41,400 bases of DNA from assembly GCA_021777035.1 (NCBI GenBank), contig JAIQZR010000124.1, positions 1 through 41,400 on the forward strand, in the 5' to 3' direction. Below the pieces are notes generated by a model, which ran no database searches, was not told the origin of the DNA, and was given only the letters and a program-made list of their open reading frames with translations. The translations under genes and the position numbers were made by a program. Numbering within the stretch: the first letter of the stretch is position 1; each line of letters begins with the position of its first letter. This document shows, piece after piece, positions 24,171 through 34,239 of the stretch. This DNA is from Candidatus Scalindua sp. Its GTDB lineage: Bacteria; Planctomycetota; Brocadiia; Brocadiales; Scalinduaceae.

Positions 24171-27086
24171 TCACAACTTCAAAGTTGCCTGCCATGCCTC
24201 TTTAAGATCAGAGATCTTCTCAGAGATCACCTTTTCGCCGCTCAGAGATAAGACGTTAAACATATCGTTTTCTATAACTTTCCCTATACAACCATATGAA
24301 ATGCCTTTAATTGCTGCCTCAAATTCGCTCTGTTGCGGTTGCTCAACTTCTACAACAAATCGCGTGTTAGATTCTGAAAAAAGGACAATATCGTCCCTGA
24401 CAATCCCTTCTTCAACAGGTACCTGGGCCAAATCAAGCTCCATTCCGTATCCGCCCGCAAAGCTCATTTCTGCTGCCGTAACAGCAATTCCACCCTCCGA
24501 ACAGTCGTGACACGACCTAATCAATCCTTTACCTGTAGCATTTGCAAGTAAATCCATAGTTCTCTTCGCAATCTCAATGTCTACCTTTGGAACTGAATTT
24601 CCTATAAAACCGTGCGTATAATAATAGTGTGAACCACCAAGTTCATTTTTTGTTATACCTATAACATATATCAAATTACCGGGTGATTTCACATCCATTG
24701 AAATCGCCCTGGTAACATCCGGCATTACACATATGGCAGAGATCAGCAGTGTTGGCGGTATTGCAATAGTTCTATCTCCAGCCTTAAACTCATTATTCAA
24801 GCTGTCCTTGCCGGATATAAATGGAGTTCCGTAATACAACGCAGTGTCATAACACCCTCTTGACGCCCTTACAAGACCTCCCAGGCACTCAGGTTTACCA
24901 GTGTTACCCCAGCTGAAGTTATCCAAAAGAGCAACTTCTTCCAGACTGCCACCCACAGATATAACCTGTCGTAATGCCTCGTCAATTGCCGAAGAGGCCA
25001 TATGATAAGGATCTATGTCGCCATATTTAGGATTCATACCATTCGATACAATTACTCCTTTGTTAGAGCCTAAAACCGGCCGGACTTTGCACGCATCACC
25101 GGGGCCATCGTTATTTACTCCCACCAAAGGTTTCAACACACTTCCACCCTGTACCTCATGATCATACTGCCGGATTACCCACTCTTTGCTACAGACATTC
25201 CATGAAGAGAGGATTCTCTTCAAATCTTCACCATAATCCATCTTCTCTTTTATATCCGGTTCTTCATGAGACGGCAGATGCCATGTTGCCTTCCGTGTAG
25301 TCCTGGGCACTCCATCATGCAAAAAAACCATTTCAATATCAGCAACTGTCTCGCCCTTGTATCTCAAATGTAATCTTTTGTCTCCCGTAAACTCTCCAAT
25401 AAACGTGGCCGTAACATCTTCCCCTTCAAAAACAGCTCTGATCTCATCCATGTTTTTCGGTGGTACAGAGAGCACCATTCTTTCCTGTGCCTCCGAAATC
25501 CAGATCTCTGAATAAGACAATCCATCGTATTTAAGAGGGACTTTTTCAAGATCAACAACAGCCCCAAGCTTTTCTCCCATCTCACCCACCGCAGAAGAGA
25601 GACCTCCGGCACCGCAATCAGTAATATTATTGTACAAACCTCGATCCAGCGCAATTAAGAGTGCGTCCGTAACTTTCCTCTCCATTATCGGATCACCAAT
25701 CTGGACTGCACCCCCGGATACCACTTCCGATTGATGAGTTAATTCAACAGATGAAAATGTCGCCCCATGTATACCGTCCCTTCCAGTTCTACCACCCACA
25801 AGCAAGATCAAATCACCCTTGTGCGACTCTTTCTCACACTTATCCTTTGCAATCAATCCTACATTTCCACAATAAACAAGTGGATTACCGGTATACCTTT
25901 CATCAAAGAAAATAGCACCATTCGCGGTTGGTATCCCCATACGATTACCATAATCTCTGACGCCGGAGACGACACCTTTAAAAATTCTTTTTGGATGAAG
26001 AACTCCTTCCGGAATCTTTTCCTGGGGCATATCCAGGGGGCCAAAGCAGAAAACATCTGTATTTAGAATTGGTTTGGCTCCCAGGCCAGTACCTAAGGTA
26101 TCTCTGATGACACCACCAATTCCCGTATTCGCGCCACCATAAGGTTCGATTGCAGAAGGATGGTTGTGTGTCTCAACCTTGAAACAGATATTATAGTCTT
26201 CATCAAACTCGATTATACCGGCATTATCCTTAAACACAGAAACACACCACGGCTTATCCAACTCTGAAGTGGCCTTCATTACTGTATTGGCGAGAAGATT
26301 ATCAATATGCTCCCCATTATAATCTATTATCCCCTTAAATGTTTTATGCATGCAATGTTCTGACCACGTCTGAGCAACGGTTTCCAGTTCAACGTCTGTC
26401 GGTTTTCTACCTAGTGCGGTAAAATATTTCCGGACGGCCTTCATCTCCTGAACGGTTAAATACATCTGCCCACTCTCACTAATTGCCAGAAGTTGTTCAT
26501 CATCTGCATCCAGTATGTCAAGCTCCTGTCTGTGAAAGGCGTAATCCACTATTTCATTTTTACCCTCATAAAACAGATTATCTTTGTCTATGAAAACATC
26601 TTCTATAATTTTATTAGCAAGTACTTTATTTGCGATAGTTTCGAGTTGATCAGTCGTAAGCTGGCCAGCTACCAAAAATCTTTTTGCAGTCTTTACCGAT
26701 CCGGCACTCAGACCCAGATCTTTAATCCCCTTGAGCACTGTGGATTCCACCGGATCCATTACACCTCGTTTACGGGTTACCTCAATCGTATGAACGCTAT
26801 TATATTGCCATTTCTTGCCAAGCTCTATTTTTCCTGCCTGTATACCATCGGGTTGACCTGATGGCCCATAAATGCAGATATAGTCCTGTGTCAATCCGTC
26901 TACTAACAGCTCACCGCAAATCCTCTTGATGCCGTCTTCTGACAGGTCTCCTTCTATCAGGTACACCTGTACCATACGGATTTCGTCCACAGACGCAATC
27001 CCAATATGCGAAACCTCCGACGCTGTCTCATTTCCGATGACATCAGGAAAATTTTCTTTAATAAAAACCTCTATTCTTATTTCCAT
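24171..27086 (-). CDS. purL: Phosphoribosylformylglycinamidine synthase PurL with fused PurS-like N-terminus
   Basis: 971 residues. The N-terminal 170 residues look like two PurS-type modules: a first one beginning MEIRIEVFIKENFPD and a second with VTRKRGVMDPVESTVLKGI, which has the classical PurS pattern. The synthetase proper follows, with TWSEHCMHKTFKG, the ATP/substrate motifs KVETHNHPSAIEPYGGANTG and GGRTGRDGIHGATFSS, and the second half-repeat with SCHDCSEGGIAV. It converts FGAR to FGAM using ammonia from PurQ. The glutaminase domain is separate (purQ at 22,145). The start overlaps the end of tyrA by 10 bp, so the two are coupled. Confidence 0.95.
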   Translation of the reverse strand: MEIRIEVFIKENFPDVIGNETASEVSHIGIASVDEIRMVQVYLIEGDLSEDGIKRICGELLVDGLTQDYICIYGPSGQPDGIQAGKIELGKKWQYNSVHTIEVTRKRGVMDPVESTVLKGIKDLGLSAGSVKTAKRFLVAGQLTTDQLETIANKVLANKIIEDVFIDKDNLFYEGKNEIVDYAFHRQELDILDADDEQLLAISESGQMYLTVQEMKAVRKYFTALGRKPTDVELETVAQTWSEHCMHKTFKGIIDYNGEHIDNLLANTVMKATSELDKPWCVSVFKDNAGIIEFDEDYNICFKVETHNHPSAIEPYGGANTGIGGVIRDTLGTGLGAKPILNTDVFCFGPLDMPQEKIPEGVLHPKRIFKGVVSGVRDYGNRMGIPTANGAIFFDERYTGNPLVYCGNVGLIAKDKCEKESHKGDLILLVGGRTGRDGIHGATFSSVELTHQSEVVSGGAVQIGDPIMERKVTDALLIALDRGLYNNITDCGAGGLSSAVGEMGEKLGAVVDLEKVPLKYDGLSYSEIWISEAQERMVLSVPPKNMDEIRAVFEGEDVTATFIGEFTGDKRLHLRYKGETVADIEMVFLHDGVPRTTRKATWHLPSHEEPDIKEKMDYGEDLKRILSSWNVCSKEWVIRQYDHEVQGGSVLKPLVGVNNDGPGDACKVRPVLGSNKGVIVSNGMNPKYGDIDPYHMASSAIDEALRQVISVGGSLEEVALLDNFSWGNTGKPECLGGLVRASRGCYDTALYYGTPFISGKDSLNNEFKAGDRTIAIPPTLLISAICVMPDVTRAISMDVKSPGNLIYVIGITKNELGGSHYYYTHGFIGNSVPKVDIEIAKRTMDLLANATGKGLIRSCHDCSEGGIAVTAAEMSFAGGYGMELDLAQVPVEEGIVRDDIVLFSESNTRFVVEVEQPQQSEFEAAIKGISYGCIGKVIENDMFNVLSLSGEKVISEKISDLKEAWQATLKL

Positions 27087-27937
27087 TTTTTCTTATCACG
27101 CACGGTTTTTGCCTTTTTCAATCGGCCTAAAAGTTTCTTATCGTTTCCCTGCTCCAGGTCATTTATCGTACGCTCTACCTCTTCAGAAAAACATCTCAGT
27201 ACCTCAATCAATTTATGCTTATTCTGTGTGCCTATGCTTAACCAAAGCTCAGGGTCTCCTGAAGCAATCCTTGTAGTGTCTCTCAATCCACTGGCTGCAA
27301 ATTTCCAGTATTTTTCATCTATAACACCTGCAAGGCTGGAGGCAACGAAATGAGGCAAATGGCTGACAAGTGCCAGTATCTCATCATGTTTAGAAGGGGT
27401 CATAATACTTATTTTTGCGCCCAATGCTTTCCACAAATTTGACAGCGTTGTTATACATTTCTTTGAATTAAGGATTGTTGGTGTAAGCACACAAACACTT
27501 CCTTCAAAAAGATCTGATCTGGCGAAATCTATGCCCCTCTGCTCTGAACCCGCAATAGGATGCGCACCTATGAAAGTCGGTTTTTCTCCACCACACGTAC
27601 TCTCTATCTCACTGTTTACCTGAGAAACAATATAATCCTTGGTACTTCCAACATCAGTAAGGATTGCAGATTTCTTCATCAGGGGAATTATTTTCTTTGC
27701 ATAGTCAGGTATGAGACTTACAGATGTTGCTAATATTATAATGTCAGCCTGTTTTACGACCGCTTCAACTCCAAGAAAACCTTCGTCTATAGCCTTGATC
27801 TTAAGTGCTTTATTTATAGAGGACTTACGGTGGCCAATGCCTATAATTGTCGTTGCCAAACCCCTCTTCTTCAGGCCCAGTCCTATTGAACCGCCTATCA
27901 ATCCCGTCCCAACTATGACAACAACTCCGAAGTCCAT
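27077..27937 (-). CDS. tyrA: Prephenate dehydrogenase (TyrA family)
   Basis: 286 residues. The N-terminal Rossmann fold has VVIVGTGLIGGSIGLGLKK; the catalytic region shows ILTDVGSTKDYI, FIGAHPIAGSEQRG (catalytic His and substrate-binding Arg) and the helical dimer domain ends ASGLRDTTRIASGDPELW. It oxidatively decarboxylates prephenate or arogenate in tyrosine synthesis. No chorismate mutase or ACT domain is fused. It is first in the pair tyrA-purL and divergent to accA; the 239 bp between them must hold both promoters. Confidence 0.95.
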   Translation of the reverse strand: MDFGVVVIVGTGLIGGSIGLGLKKRGLATTIIGIGHRKSSINKALKIKAIDEGFLGVEAVVKQADIIILATSVSLIPDYAKKIIPLMKKSAILTDVGSTKDYIVSQVNSEIESTCGGEKPTFIGAHPIAGSEQRGIDFARSDLFEGSVCVLTPTILNSKKCITTLSNLWKALGAKISIMTPSKHDEILALVSHLPHFVASSLAGVIDEKYWKFAASGLRDTTRIASGDPELWLSIGTQNKHKLIEVLRCFSEEVERTINDLEQGNDKKLLGRLKKAKTVRDKKKWK

Positions 27938-28105
27938 TCGTTATATTTTTCCACAAAAAAACTTAAATTTGCTTTACCCACCAGTACCTATTCCGGCAGG
28001 CAAATTCAAGGTAAATTTTACATGGCGATGTTAACCTTGTAATAGAATTTTGTCAATTTTTAATTAGTCTATATTCCCTTGATTTGCATAAAAAAACTGC
28101 TAGAA

Positions 28106-28135
28106 TTGACTGGAGTTTGCGTCAATCACTAAATA
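28106..28135 (+). promoter_or_regulatory. Candidate promoter of accA
   Basis: TTGACT (28,106-28,111) and TAAATA (28,130-28,135) are 18 bp apart, about 40 bp before the accA start. A TATAAT at 28,147-28,152 without a good -35 partner is an alternative. Confidence 0.3.
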
Positions 28136-28176
28136 ATCCAAAACATTATAATATTTGTTAAAAGTAGATTTATATT

Positions 28177-29133
28177 ATGACCAAAAGTACAGAAATGGCC
28201 AAAGATGCGATTCTTGGATTAGAGCAACGTATCCAGGAGCTACAAAACGACACAGAACAAGATGACTCATCTGTTAAAATAAAAGAACTGGAAGAACAAA
28301 GAACAGATCTTCAGAAAAAAATGTATTCCAATCTTACTCCATACGAAATAGTAAAAATAGCACGTCATCACCTTAGACCTCCCTTTTCTGATCACCTGGG
28401 TCTGATAGTTGACGATTTTATAGAGCTGCACGGAGATCGTAATTACGGGGATGATAACGCAATGGTCACAGGTTTCGGCACTATTGGCGGAAAGAAAGCC
28501 CTGATCATTGGTCAACATAAGGGAAAAACAACAAAAGAGAGAATCGACAGTAATTTTGGGATGCCCAACCCGGAAGGATATAGAAAGGCATTGCACAAAA
28601 TGAAGCTGGCAGAAAAGTTTAAATTACCTATAGTTACGCTCATCGACACACCGGGAGCAAATCCGGACATAGGAGCAGAGGAACGCGGCCAGGCGCATGC
28701 GATTGCAATAAACATTGCGGAAATGAGCAAGCTCAGAACTCCAATAATCTGTATTGTCATTGGAGAAGGCGGAAGCGGAGGTGCGTTAGGAATCGGTGTG
28801 GGTGATAAATTCTCTATACTGGAATTTGCTTATTGCTCTGTTATCTCACCCGAGGGTTGTGCGGCTATTTTGTGGAAAAGTAAAGACCATACGGAAGACG
28901 CTGCAAATGCTCTACATTTGACGGCAAAAGAGTTATACAGACTGAAAATAGTAGACGAAGTCATACCGGAACCTATTGGAGCAGCACACAACAATCCAAA
29001 GGAGATGAGCAGGATATTAAAGGAAACAATCGTCCGCTATATAGAAGAGCTGCAGGCAATACCCTTAGATATTCTAGTCGAAAAAAGATATCAAAAATAT
29101 AGAAAAATTGGCCGGTTCCTGGGCGGGGAATAG
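28177..29133 (+). CDS. accA: Acetyl-CoA carboxylase carboxyltransferase subunit alpha
   Basis: 318 residues, the normal length for AccA. A coiled-coil N-terminus (LEQRIQELQND) is followed by the carboxyltransferase domain: ARHHLRPPFSDHL, ELHGDRNYGDDNAMVTGFG, FGMPNPEGYRKA, TLIDTPGANPDIGAEERGQA and the oxyanion-hole region GEGGSGGALGIGVGD, then SVISPEGCAAILWK. It transfers carboxyl from carboxybiotin to acetyl-CoA together with AccD, which is not in the window. First gene of the plus-strand series; an in-frame ATG at 28195 is an alternative start. No strong ribosome binding site. Confidence 0.96.
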   Translation: MTKSTEMAKDAILGLEQRIQELQNDTEQDDSSVKIKELEEQRTDLQKKMYSNLTPYEIVKIARHHLRPPFSDHLGLIVDDFIELHGDRNYGDDNAMVTGFGTIGGKKALIIGQHKGKTTKERIDSNFGMPNPEGYRKALHKMKLAEKFKLPIVTLIDTPGANPDIGAEERGQAHAIAINIAEMSKLRTPIICIVIGEGGSGGALGIGVGDKFSILEFAYCSVISPEGCAAILWKSKDHTEDAANALHLTAKELYRLKIVDEVIPEPIGAAHNNPKEMSRILKETIVRYIEELQAIPLDILVEKRYQKYRKIGRFLGGE

Positions 29134-29246
29134 CCGCAACAAAGTTTTGAAATGCCTTAAGTGAACTAAAGTGCCTAAAGTTTAAAAAAAAATTGTTTTT
29201 TACCACAACTTTAACTCACTTCAAATCTTAGGTGCTTTTATCTTCT

Positions 29247-29786
29247 ATGTCACGAAAAAAATCTTTTTTGAGAAAACTTACAGCTATAATTTTAATTCTT
29301 CTGATTACCAGTCCGGTTTTTGGTTTTGGAAAGCAAACACCTGATCGAATACTGATAAAATACCTGAAATCCCTCTATTCAAATAATCTGAAAGAGACAT
29401 ACAGCTATATTTCAAAAGCAGACAAGGATATAATAACCAGAAATGAGTTTATAAAACAGAACAGCCTTGAAGACCCTTTTATTCAGGATGTTGCCAGGAC
29501 AGTCTCTTCACTGCGTAAGTACAAAATAAATGAAACAACAATTAACTGTAATTATGCGACCGTCAGAATCACTGTAACGTCTCCGGATATGTCCAAAGTT
29601 TTAGGAGAGATATTCGGGCCGTTTCACGGCCCAAAAAACATGAAAAATCCCCAGGATGCAGCCAGGTATATGCTGAAGCAGTACCTGGAAAAAGGTAACG
29701 TTCCTATGAGCCAGGAGAGAGGAACTTTTACTTTGGTAAGTGAAGAAGGCAAGTGGAAAATCCTCTTAAACCTTACAAATGAGTAG
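29247..29786 (+). CDS. Exported protein of unknown function, NTF2-like/DUF4878-type fold possible
   Basis: 179 residues. A basic start and hydrophobic segment (MSRKKSFLRKLTAIILILLI, then TSPVFG) form a cleavable signal peptide. The mature part begins with a helix (PDRILIKYLKSLYSNNLKETYSYISKAD) of the kind seen in DUF4878/NTF2-like proteins, and ends with a strand GTFTLVSEEGKWKILLNL, also typical of that fold. No catalytic residues are recognisable. A GTG at 29232 would add five residues. It lies 113 bp after accA and 35 bp before the next unknown gene. Confidence 0.7.
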   Translation: MSRKKSFLRKLTAIILILLITSPVFGFGKQTPDRILIKYLKSLYSNNLKETYSYISKADKDIITRNEFIKQNSLEDPFIQDVARTVSSLRKYKINETTINCNYATVRITVTSPDMSKVLGEIFGPFHGPKNMKNPQDAARYMLKQYLEKGNVPMSQERGTFTLVSEEGKWKILLNLTNE

Positions 29787-29821
29787 TACATAAATTGGGT
29801 AATTAAGAAAAGGACAAAATT

Positions 29822-30343
29822 ATGAGAGAAATAATATTGGATATTGCAAAGAGAGTCAGCTTCAATATTAATCAGTTGCAGAAAAGCTTCGAAGAGTGGT
29901 TTAAGGATAAGTTTGAAAAAATAGTTTCTGTCAAAGAAACCTATCAGGAAACAAGCTCGTGTACATACGAACATAATTATACAGAGTTTGGCAAAGAGAG
30001 AGAATATTTGATCGGTTTACATAAAAATATCCTTGAAAAAGAACATCACGAAACAGAAGATTTAAAGATACTTATGCAAAATTTTTATAACGATTACGAT
30101 GAACTGCTGCGTAAATACCGTGGGATAATACCTCTGGACTATTCAATAGATATTATCCCGGACAAAGCGCATGCCGAAGAAGGAAGTGAGATCGAAACGG
30201 AAATCCTTCATTTCTTTCCATCAAATTGTAAACGCGAGCATATCATAGAACATACAGCAGAGATCATTAAACACGTACAAGAAGAATCCCTTTCTGACAC
30301 ACCAATTTGGGTCAAGGTTATCCAGCACAAAGCAAGTAAATAG
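29822..30343 (+). CDS. Hypothetical cytoplasmic protein, 173 residues
   Basis: I do not recognise a family. The protein has no signal peptide or membrane segment, is rich in Glu/Lys/His, and is predicted helical in the first 115 residues (KRVSFNINQLQKSFEEWFKD, HKNILEKEHHETEDLKIL). A mixed C-terminal part contains HFFPSNCKREHIIEHTAEII and IWVKVIQHK. AAGGACAAAATT before the ATG is a fair ribosome binding site. It lies between an exported unknown and purN in the same direction and is probably co-transcribed with both. Confidence 0.65.
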   Translation: MREIILDIAKRVSFNINQLQKSFEEWFKDKFEKIVSVKETYQETSSCTYEHNYTEFGKEREYLIGLHKNILEKEHHETEDLKILMQNFYNDYDELLRKYRGIIPLDYSIDIIPDKAHAEEGSEIETEILHFFPSNCKREHIIEHTAEIIKHVQEESLSDTPIWVKVIQHKASK

Positions 30344-30389
30344 GATCTTTAGGGTTCGCGAAAAAATAACTTATAATCGAAAACAACAT

Positions 30390-31022
30390 ATGCCTTCATC
30401 CAAACCCCTTAATTTAGCGGTACTCATTTCAGGAAGCGGAACAACACTCCAAAATTTTATTGATAAAATAAACGACAGTACCCTTAATGCCAGGATCCAA
30501 ATTGTCATCTGCAGCTCTCCGGATGCCTACGGTGTAAAGAGAGCAAGGCAAAACGGTATTCCTACTGCTACAGTACAACAGAAAGAGTATAACCAATCGG
30601 AAATCTTCAGTAACACAATAATAAAAGAGATTGAAAAATACCCTGTAGACCTGATCATACTTGCAGGTTTTCTGCATCTTTTCAAAATACCCGATACATA
30701 TGCCGGCAAAGTAATGAACATTCACCCCGGACTAATTCCTGCATTCTGTGGTAAAGGATTTTACGGCCAATATGTCCACACGGCTGCGATTGAAAGTGGT
30801 GTCAAGATCTCAGGCTGCACAGTCCATTTTGTTGACAACGAGTATGATAGTGGCCCGATAATTATACAGAGAACTGTCCCTGTTCACGCCGACGACTCTC
30901 CGGACACGCTTGCACAAAAAGTTTTTAAAGAAGAGTGCATAGCGTATCCGGAAGCAATACGCCTCTTTGCGGAAGGAAGATTGAAAATTGAAGGAAGAAA
31001 GGTCAGGGTCTTAAACCAATAA
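30390..31022 (+). CDS. purN: Phosphoribosylglycinamide formyltransferase PurN
   Basis: 210 residues; transfers formyl from 10-formyl-THF to GAR in purine synthesis. It shows the N-terminal LAVLISGSGTTLQNFID phosphate-binding loop, LIILAGFLHLF, and the catalytic MNIHPGLIPAFCGKGFYG with Asn and His. The third motif, CTVHFVDNEYDSGPIIIQ, contains the catalytic Asp. Length is normal. It is two bases ahead of the TPR gene, and is the third purine gene of the window after purL and purQ on the opposite strand. Confidence 0.95.
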   Translation: MPSSKPLNLAVLISGSGTTLQNFIDKINDSTLNARIQIVICSSPDAYGVKRARQNGIPTATVQQKEYNQSEIFSNTIIKEIEKYPVDLIILAGFLHLFKIPDTYAGKVMNIHPGLIPAFCGKGFYGQYVHTAAIESGVKISGCTVHFVDNEYDSGPIIIQRTVPVHADDSPDTLAQKVFKEECIAYPEAIRLFAEGRLKIEGRKVRVLNQ

Positions 31023-31024
31023 TT

Positions 31025-33136
31025 GTGAGTACCAAGCTATTGCCAAACACGAAATGGGCTCAACTATTACCTGCCGGAAAGTTTTTGATCTTTTCAATAA
31101 TATGCCTGATTATAGTACAGGCAGGCACCCCTTCCTCTGCCATCTCTATTTTGAGGGTTAAGCCATCTGTAATCGAACTCCAAAACCAGGCCTTTTATAA
31201 CTTAAGGAGAGGGAAATTCCTTGAGGTCTTTAAAAACTGCGAAGAGCTACTGACAATCAACAAAAAGAGTGTTCTCGCCTACGAATTACTGCAAGTCTCA
31301 TACGCCGGGATTGGAGACTTCGACAGGGCACAACAATTAATTAACTCTTTAAAAGATGTTTCCAGCAATGCATCACTCACGCATCTATCCAATGGGATTA
31401 TCCTGCTTTCTCAAAAGAAGTTTGATAAGGCAATTGAAGAGTGTCAACAATCTATAGCGATAGACAAAGACAACCCGCTCGCACTCTATTACATCGGAAG
31501 GACATACACCGACAAGAAAGAATTTGATAAAGCCGATGAATATCTAAGGAAGGCGGCAGAGAGTGAACCGGAGCTTGCTTCGGCTTACACGGGTCTTGGC
31601 ATAAACTACCTGCTTCAAGGAGATGCCGGAAAGTCCTTCAAAAACTATAAAATAGCCCTGGAGATTGATCAGGATGAACATATGGCCAGAATGGGTCTTG
31701 CGGCAATATTCATAGAATTGAAGAGCTACGACAATGCTATAGAACAGTTTAAACTGGTAATAAATAAAATACCCGCCTTTATCACAGCCCGTCAGAGTCT
31801 GGCCTCACTTTATCTTCAACTGGAAAGATTTAAAGATGCAATCGAACAATCTAACGAGATCCTGAAAATTAATGCAAATATCGCATCCGCATATCTGATA
31901 CTGGCAAAGTCATATTCATATACGGACAACTTTGACAACGCCGTAGAAAACATTAAAAAGTTTATAGAAACAGGAAGCCCTTCCTTTGAAGGAAATTACC
32001 TTTTAGGCACCTTTCAGATGGCAAACGGGGATATTAATTCTGCAAAGAACGCCTTAGAGAGGGCCGAAGGCATTGATGCCGAAAGGGGCAACTTGATGAT
32101 GGCAAGCGCCCTGATAAATCATGTTGAAGGCGACCATAACATGGCAGAAGTGTATCTGAAAAAAGCACAGGAAGTCACCCCTGAAATCCATCACCCGATG
32201 ATCAATATTTTCTTGACCAATCTCTACCTATCACAGAAAAAATACAAACCATCTGAAGAGAGCTTAAAACGATCCGATAGTTTTATCAATGGATTTCAAT
32301 CTAAAAATCTTGATCTGAAGCCTGATAGTGACAATGAAAACTCATTTGCGTACACAAATCTCGCTATCTTTTTCTATCTGAACAGATGGTACGACAAAAC
32401 AATTAAGATGTGCGATGCCGCGTTAGCACTCTATCCGAAAAACCCTGTCACTTTATACGTAAAAAGCAAAACACTGATAGAGAAAAAAAAGTTTAGCCAG
32501 GCGCTTATACAACTTAAAAAGATAGTTGAGATACAACCGGATTTTTTATCTCCTCACCACGATTTAGCAACGCTTTATCTGATAATGGGCAAAACTGACA
32601 ATTCCATTAAAGAGTACAGAAAACTTTCAGATTTAGATCCGGAAAATATTTCAGTCCGCCTCGCAATAGGAAACATATATTCCCGACAAGGAGAGGTTGA
32701 TAAGGCCATGAACGAATATAAACAGGTCATAGCGATAGCGCCTGACTCTCCAATAGGATACAATGAACTGGCATATCACTATGCCGAAAGCGAGACTAAT
32801 CTAGATGAAGGACTTGAATATGCTCTAAAAGCAGCAAAGCTGGCACCAAAGGATGCGTCAATCCTGGACACGTTGGGCTGGGTGTACGTCAAGAGAGACA
32901 ATTTTAATCAGGCGGTAGAACACCTGAAATCTGCAGTCACATCAAGGCCAAACTCACCTATAACACGGTTCCATCTTGGGATGGCACATTACAAAAACAG
33001 TGACCTCAAAAGCGCTTTAATCGAATTTAAAAATTCATTAAAAATCTCGGAGAGATTTAAAGAGGCAGCCAAAGCAAAAGAGATGATTGAATTAATCGAA
33101 AACCAGCTGGGTCAAACAGAGAAGCAGAACATGTAA
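31025..33136 (+). CDS. Large exported or membrane-anchored TPR-repeat protein
   Basis: 703 residues starting with GTG two bases after the purN stop. A hydrophobic segment (about 19-41, FLIFSIICLIIVQAGTPSSA) is a signal peptide or anchor. The rest is almost wholly tetratricopeptide repeats of 34 residues, for example NPLALYYIGRTYTDKKEFDK and AYTGLGINYLLQGDAGKSF, ending NSPITRFHLGMAHYKNSDLK. The architecture resembles the TPR proteins linked to exopolysaccharide or PEP-CTERM export systems, but no such genes are adjacent. It serves as a scaffold; partners are unknown. Confidence 0.88.
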   Translation: MSTKLLPNTKWAQLLPAGKFLIFSIICLIIVQAGTPSSAISILRVKPSVIELQNQAFYNLRRGKFLEVFKNCEELLTINKKSVLAYELLQVSYAGIGDFDRAQQLINSLKDVSSNASLTHLSNGIILLSQKKFDKAIEECQQSIAIDKDNPLALYYIGRTYTDKKEFDKADEYLRKAAESEPELASAYTGLGINYLLQGDAGKSFKNYKIALEIDQDEHMARMGLAAIFIELKSYDNAIEQFKLVINKIPAFITARQSLASLYLQLERFKDAIEQSNEILKINANIASAYLILAKSYSYTDNFDNAVENIKKFIETGSPSFEGNYLLGTFQMANGDINSAKNALERAEGIDAERGNLMMASALINHVEGDHNMAEVYLKKAQEVTPEIHHPMINIFLTNLYLSQKKYKPSEESLKRSDSFINGFQSKNLDLKPDSDNENSFAYTNLAIFFYLNRWYDKTIKMCDAALALYPKNPVTLYVKSKTLIEKKKFSQALIQLKKIVEIQPDFLSPHHDLATLYLIMGKTDNSIKEYRKLSDLDPENISVRLAIGNIYSRQGEVDKAMNEYKQVIAIAPDSPIGYNELAYHYAESETNLDEGLEYALKAAKLAPKDASILDTLGWVYVKRDNFNQAVEHLKSAVTSRPNSPITRFHLGMAHYKNSDLKSALIEFKNSLKISERFKEAAKAKEMIELIENQLGQTEKQNM

Positions 33137-33342
33137 AATCTAAAAAGAAGGACAAGCTTTGAGAGTAAGACTCCATAGAGTCACTGATTAGTCCCCCAAC
33201 AAATTAAGCCTTCGGCAATTTTTTTTGCCTTCATGATGTCTGTTAAAAAATGTCGGGCAACCTGCCCGACTTCGCTATTCAGGCGGGGAAACCCGACCTA
33301 CGAGTAAAAAAATATAATATTTTGTAGGGCGGGTTTCTTACC

Positions 33343-33422
33343 CGACTGTACCTATTCGGGCTGGTTGCCCGACTACTTTGAATTTCCTATGCATCAATTC
33401 ACTTTAACGCAGAGGCGCTGAG
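33343..33422 (+). repeat. Outer inverted repeat, left arm (80 bp)
   Basis: Its reverse complement matches 38,831-38,910 at 74 of 80 positions by my count. It includes GAATTTCCTATGCATCAATT and the ACGCAGAGGCGCTGAG phrase. Confidence 0.8.
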
Positions 33423-33602
33423 AACACAGAGGGTAAAAAACTTTTATCTTTTAATTCATTTTGTATTTTCTTTGCGACCTCAGCGCCTCTGCGTTAAACC
33501 TTCTTTGTCCCCTTAGCGTTCCGGCTTTGCTTGAGAACTTCTTTGTTCCTCACCTGCCCGACTTCGTCGTTCTGGCGGGCGCCAAGGCGCAAAGAGCGCA
33601 AA

Positions 33603-33927
33603 GAAAATACAAAAACAAATTATCTTCTAAATCATACTTTTTTGCTGAATTCATTATTCGAAGTTCAATGTTCTTTATTCGACATTTTCTTTTGAACCAT
33701 ACTTAGAAAAAACCTCTTTAAAAAAACCTCTTTAAGTGAGCCCTTACTTACTTATTATTCTATATTTCTCAATCATGAATATCGAACATCGAATAATGAA
33801 TAACGAATTCTAAATTCGATTCCATTATTCAATTATTATTGTATTCCCTATGCATATATTTAAAACATTGAAAGACTATACCTCACGTTAAGCCTTCGGC
33901 ATAAACATACAGGTAGGAGCCAACTCC
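33603..33927 (+). repeat. Inner inverted repeat, left arm, including four-helix-gene leader copy 2
   Basis: The reverse complement matches 38,145-38,454 with about ten substitutions, a 1-nt indel and a 15-bp tandem duplication (a second AACCTCTTTAAAAAA) present only here. It contains the four-helix-gene leader (start codon remnant at 33,654 on the minus strand), whose coding part is replaced after about 11 codons by other repeat DNA. Confidence 0.85.
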
Positions 33928-34030
33928 CGCCCGCCCGTACCGAACAGTACGTTCGGGCGGGTTGGCGACCGAATTATTGCGGTTGAACGCTTACGCTCGC
34001 CGTCGGGAGACGGCTCCTACCAAACTTTGA
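33887..34030 (+). repeat. GGAGCCAACTCC dispersed repeat, copy B
   Basis: Same order of words as copy A (CCTTCGGCATAA, GGAGCCAACTCC, CCGAACAGTACGTTCGG, TTGGCGACCG, GCCGTCGGGAGACGGC, CCAAACTTTGAA), with the middle shortened. Confidence 0.75.
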
Positions 34031-34239
34031 ACCTCAAAAACCAAGTAAATTGTGATTGAAATTGTCCTAAGCCCTTTAAAATAGAGCAAACTCATCCGAT
34101 GGAGTCTCTTTTTCTCCTTGACTTTGGCACTTATTATCACTACTATCATTACTATGCCTCTATGCCTCTATGCCACAAGATAGCGTCTCAACCGAACAAT
34201 TTGATATCTCAACAATGATGTATACATTTTCCAGAAGCA

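Noticed and set aside
33205-33232. GCC-TTC-GGC followed by eight T as terminator of the TPR gene
   Set aside because: The stem is only 3 bp and the words belong to the CCTTCGGCATAA repeat family.
33461-33706. Plus-strand open frame, and similar ones at 34,160-34,450 and 38,352-38,576 on the minus strand
   Set aside because: They are translations of dispersed repeats; the same peptides recur wherever the repeat does.
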